In this document: positions 5,714 to 7,760 of the stretch, one piece after another
Layout: every line of letters starts with the position of its first letter
How positions within the stretch are numbered: position 1 is the first letter of the stretch
From: Candidatus Bathyarchaeota archaeon
GTDB taxonomy: Archaea > Thermoproteota > Bathyarchaeia > Bathyarchaeales > DTEX01
Assembly: GCA_003601695.1 (NCBI GenBank)
Contig: PIYH01000090.1
Location: 1-7,760, forward strand
Length of the DNA: 7,760 bases
Direction of reading: 5' to 3'
Notes under the pieces: model-generated
Databases searched by the model: none
Seen by the model: only the letters and a program-made list of their open reading frames with translations
Told to the model about the DNA's origin: nothing
Made by a program: the position numbers and the translations under genes

Positions 5714-6274
5714 ATGAGAATTCCTTTGAAAAAGATAAGTTTCATCGGAATAATGACGTCACTCTGCATAGTAACGAACTACATGCTTATAGGAATACCG
5801 AACGTTAAGTTCATGGATTTATTCACCTTCGTTAGCGGTTATACTATGGGAGTATCCTCTGGAGCCCTTGTCGGAGTTCTGACGTGGCTTGTTTATGGGA
5901 CTCTTAATCCCTACGGCTTCAACTTGCCGACTTTAGCGGCCACATGTACTGGGGAAAGCCTCTATGGAATTACTGGAGGGCTTCTATCTGGAAAACTGAA
6001 ATTGGAGACCAACGGATCGAGATTTTATGAGAATCTCTGGGAGAATAGTTTGATATTCGGAGTGATAGGTTTTCTTCTTACATTCACATATGATTTCTTT
6101 ACAAACGTCGTGACAGCCTTAGTTTTTGAGATTCCACTTATTCCTTGTCTAATTGCAGGCATACCATTCGCATTGATTCATGAAGTCTCGAATCTTATAA
6201 TATTCTCCCTTCTCGGGAGCGTGATAATTAATACTATCCAAAAACTTATAGGAGGTGAGAGAAATTATCAATAA
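5714..6274 (+). CDS. ECF transporter S component (substrate-binding membrane subunit)
   Basis: 186 aa from ATG 5714 (200 aa from ATG 5672). It is an integral membrane protein with about six hydrophobic helices. The family pattern is clear: KFMDLFTFVSGYTMG (32-46), then GALVGVLTWLVYGTLNPYG ending at NPYG (65-68), then GESLYGITGGLLSG. S components bind a vitamin or metal outside and are energised by EcfT and two EcfA ATPases, none of which is in this window; a shared group II module elsewhere is assumed. ATG 5714 is preferred because the extra 14 residues from 5672 are uncharacteristic and their DNA contains a TATA box and palindrome. The following DUF4430 gene overlaps its 3' end. That partner suggests a corrinoid-like substrate, but the sequence does not prove it. 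Confidence 0.85.
   Translation: MRIPLKKISFIGIMTSLCIVTNYMLIGIPNVKFMDLFTFVSGYTMGVSSGALVGVLTWLVYGTLNPYGFNLPTLAATCTGESLYGITGGLLSGKLKLETNGSRFYENLWENSLIFGVIGFLLTFTYDFFTNVVTALVFEIPLIPCLIAGIPFALIHEVSNLIIFSLLGSVIINTIQKLIGGERNYQ
6251..6258 (+). promoter_or_regulatory. Near-ideal Shine-Dalgarno deciding the DUF4430 start
   Basis: GGAGGTGA is an eight-base match to the complement of the archaeal 16S rRNA 3' end. It overlaps the GTG at 6255, so that GTG cannot also be the start it serves. The codon at normal spacing downstream in frame is ATT 6264. Confidence 0.6.
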
Positions 6275-6728
6275 AAACACATGGTTCTGGGCCTCATTAG
6301 TGCTACTCTGCGGTTTGATCATATCGATGTATCTAGGAGTATACTACTACAATGAAAGCGTGAAGTATCAAAGACTTTACAGAGAGGCTATTGAAAGACT
6401 GAATCATCTGAGGACACATATGCTCATCCATATTCTGATCAATTATGGAAATGGAACAAAGATATGGTATAATGAGACTGAAGTACCGATTGGCAGCTCG
6501 TTGCTCAACGCGACTGAGACTATAGCTAAGGTAGATTATCAATTCTTCAAGTATGGAGCATTCGTCACAGCCATTAATGGAAAAGGCGGAGATCCTGGAT
6601 ATTACTGGATGTGGTACCTCTGGAACTCCACATCAGGAGAGTGGGAGATGGGGCCAGTTGCAGCAGATGCTTATATTCTTCACCATGGAGACGCTGTTTC
6701 ATGGGTTTATGAGAAACCATCATGGTAA
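6264..6728 (+). CDS. Membrane-anchored DUF4430 (transcobalamin-C-like) protein
   Basis: 154 aa from ATT 6264 (157 aa from GTG 6255). One N-terminal hydrophobic helix (WFWASLVLLCGLIISMYLGVYYY) is followed by a short amphipathic stretch and an extracellular domain. There is no proper lipobox before the Cys, so it is probably a helix anchor rather than a lipoprotein. The domain has the DUF4430 layout: an N-terminal strand (HILINYGNGT), INGKGG, YYWMWYLWN, GPVAADAYILHHGD and a final SWVYE. DUF4430 resembles the C-terminal half of transcobalamin/intrinsic factor and often accompanies ECF S components. It probably captures or presents the ligand to the S component. The gene overlaps the S-component 3' end by 11 bp and is translationally coupled. 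The 72-bp convergent spacer after it shows no clear terminator. Confidence 0.85.
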   Translation: MINKNTWFWASLVLLCGLIISMYLGVYYYNESVKYQRLYREAIERLNHLRTHMLIHILINYGNGTKIWYNETEVPIGSSLLNATETIAKVDYQFFKYGAFVTAINGKGGDPGYYWMWYLWNSTSGEWEMGPVAADAYILHHGDAVSWVYEKPSW

Positions 6729-6800
6729 GAACACGGTCTATTTGCCATAGCTAAAGCCTAAGTAACAAGCTTCGCGACAGGTATATCAGAACTATCTTAA

Positions 6801-7668
6801 TTATAGATCAGATGAGGCGGCACAAGCTTTCCACCAATTCACATATGTAGTCTTTGATCGATATGAGGAATGATGCTTTATCTTATTGACGCTGTCTAGC
6901 CTCCTCAACCTTCTAACGCGAAAGGATACTGGCAGGTGTGAATTCCAACGTAGCCCATTTATGATGTGAATTGGCAATGTACGTTCAAGCTGAATTCGTT
7001 TATACCCGATCTTTATTAGGGCGTCAGCTAAGACTTGAGGATTACCGGGTTGCAATGGCTGAGTCCAAATCGGCTCTAGATTCAAAAATTTTGTAACAAA
7101 GTAGATCAGTCCCGATGCAAGGAGGATATAAAGAAGACTAAACGAATAGACTAATGTCCAGAGGATATAGATTCTTAGGAGATACCCTGCTGAGGAGAGA
7201 GCGAATAGAGCAAGAGAATCCATATGAAATGTAAAGTCTTCTCCCTTATCTGCTCCTCAAACATTCGAATATTAACCATCAAGTTCTCTCTGAGCCTATC
7301 AAGAAATGTATGAGTTAATATTTCCGAAGATGAAACTCTAACCTTTACAGGGTTGCTGGCTACTATCTCGATGTCAACGTGATGTGGACTATCCAGTCCG
7401 ATGTAAGTGAAGGAAAGAGTCTCCTCTCCATCAATAGTGATTCGCTTAACATTTTTGAAACTAGATGAGGGAAGAATATACGTTTGGTATATGAAGTCTA
7501 ATAGATCTATAATCTTGTTTGGAGTGATCTATGTATCAAAAATGAGGATTCTTCAGTCTTTTGCGTCTCCATTAGCGTTTTCCACGTGACCCTTTTAGAA
7601 GCCTTCACCAATAATATTTCTCTAAATCTTAAATTAATTCTGAGCCTTAGAAATAATCTTTTTAGCAA
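6801..7668 (-). pseudogene. Frameshifted M48-like membrane metalloprotease remnant
   Basis: Three successive minus-strand frames each look coding and join end to end. The first is 7668-7507 (TTG start, LKRLFLRLRINLRFREILL). The second is 7528-7175, which contains FKNVKRITIDGEETLSF, DSPHHVDIEIV and REKTLHF and has no canonical start for about 90 codons. The third is 6801 back to about 7235, with ATG at 7223. Both joins require a -1 shift. The third segment has two membrane helices, then GNPQVLADALIKI and WNSHLPVSFRVRRLRRL, which resemble the LTGNPxxLxxALxKL and SHPPxxxRIRRL motifs of M48 proteases. By ungapped alignment the zinc motif HELAH is replaced by MFEEQ (7264-7250), and the third zinc ligand Glu before GNPQ is Asn (7082-7080). 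The active site is therefore gone. The reading is pseudogene first, sequence errors second, and catalytically dead paralogue third. The M48 assignment rests on motifs only. Confidence 0.55.
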
Positions 7669-7671
7669 GTA

Positions 7672-7688
7672 AGCTTTTTATATTAAAA
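7672..7688 (+). promoter_or_regulatory. AT-rich TATA-like element at the right edge
   Basis: The segment around CTTTTTATATTAAAAG is a strong archaeal TATA candidate on the plus strand, predicting transcription from about 7707. It is nearly palindromic, so it could also serve the minus-strand remnant. Confidence 0.4.
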
Positions 7689-7733
7689 GTTAAAGAACGT
7701 GATGATATAATGCTATGAATCGGCGGTTAGTCT

Positions 7734-7760
7734 ATGGAGCCAAGTAAGAAGCCATTAAAT
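7734..7760 (+). CDS. Possible start of a gene running off the right edge
   Basis: ATG 7734 opens MEPSKKPLN, still open at the window end. It is about 27 nt downstream of the transcription start predicted from the TATA box at 7672-7688, with GCGGTTAG as a weak Shine-Dalgarno. Nine codons are too few for a function. Confidence 0.35.

Noticed and set aside
7700..7706. GTGATGA resembling a box C of a C/D guide RNA
   Set aside because: No matching box D (CTGA) in the remaining bases, and the site lies in the likely leader of the next gene.
1..7760. tRNA genes, rRNA, CRISPR arrays, insertion sequences
   Set aside because: No T-loop/cloverleaf pattern, regularly spaced repeats, transposase motifs or terminal inverted repeats were found by eye on either strand.

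Overview
The window looks like archaeal chromosome. It carries an archaeal-type family B DNA polymerase, an archaeal-type NMN adenylyltransferase (NadM), a KptA/Tpt1 RNA 2'-phosphotransferase, a TrmO-like protein of archaeal length, and a pilin with a class III signal peptide. Several starts lie about 25 bp downstream of a TATA-like box, as in leaderless archaeal transcripts. The DNA is AT-rich. The phylum cannot be fixed from the sequence; a thermophilic lineage is only a guess.

Layout. On the minus strand, 1-1549 holds the N-terminal two thirds of a family B polymerase that runs off the left edge. All three proofreading exonuclease motifs are destroyed, while the first polymerase motif is intact. 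Divergent from it is proC (1693-2502), whose 3' end overlaps the 3' end of convergent nadM (2488-3042). NadM has no ATG, GTG or TTG ahead of its nucleotide-binding motif. After about 300 bp of spacer come kptA (plus, 3350-3898) and, convergent to it, trmO (minus, 3984-4340). A small unknown ORF lies directly upstream of trmO in the same direction; its frame extends to a leaderless-looking ATG but is interrupted by a TAG. The next gap (4651-5002) has a cluster of TATGTGA repeats, a perfect 8-bp hairpin and a doubtful short ORF.

A single archaeal pilin gene (minus, 5003-5557) is divergent from a two-gene plus-strand operon (5714-6728) encoding an ECF-transporter S component and a membrane-anchored DUF4430 (transcobalamin-C-like) protein. 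A perfect 17-bp palindrome touches the TATA box of this operon. On the minus strand, 7668-6801 reads as one protein only if two frameshifts are allowed. It looks like a decayed or pseudo-enzymatic M48-type membrane protease. The start of another plus-strand gene may lie at the right edge.

How the genes fit together. NadM makes NAD+, which KptA consumes. KptA and TrmO both belong to tRNA-maturation families. The ECF S component and the DUF4430 protein plausibly form an uptake unit for a vitamin-like ligand, possibly a corrinoid, using a shared EcfT/EcfA energizing module encoded elsewhere. A recurring theme is unusual starts and interrupted frames: nadM and the DUF4430 gene both point to ATT initiation, and three other frames are broken by stops or shifts. 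Either this genome initiates or recodes unusually, or the region is decaying or contains sequence errors.
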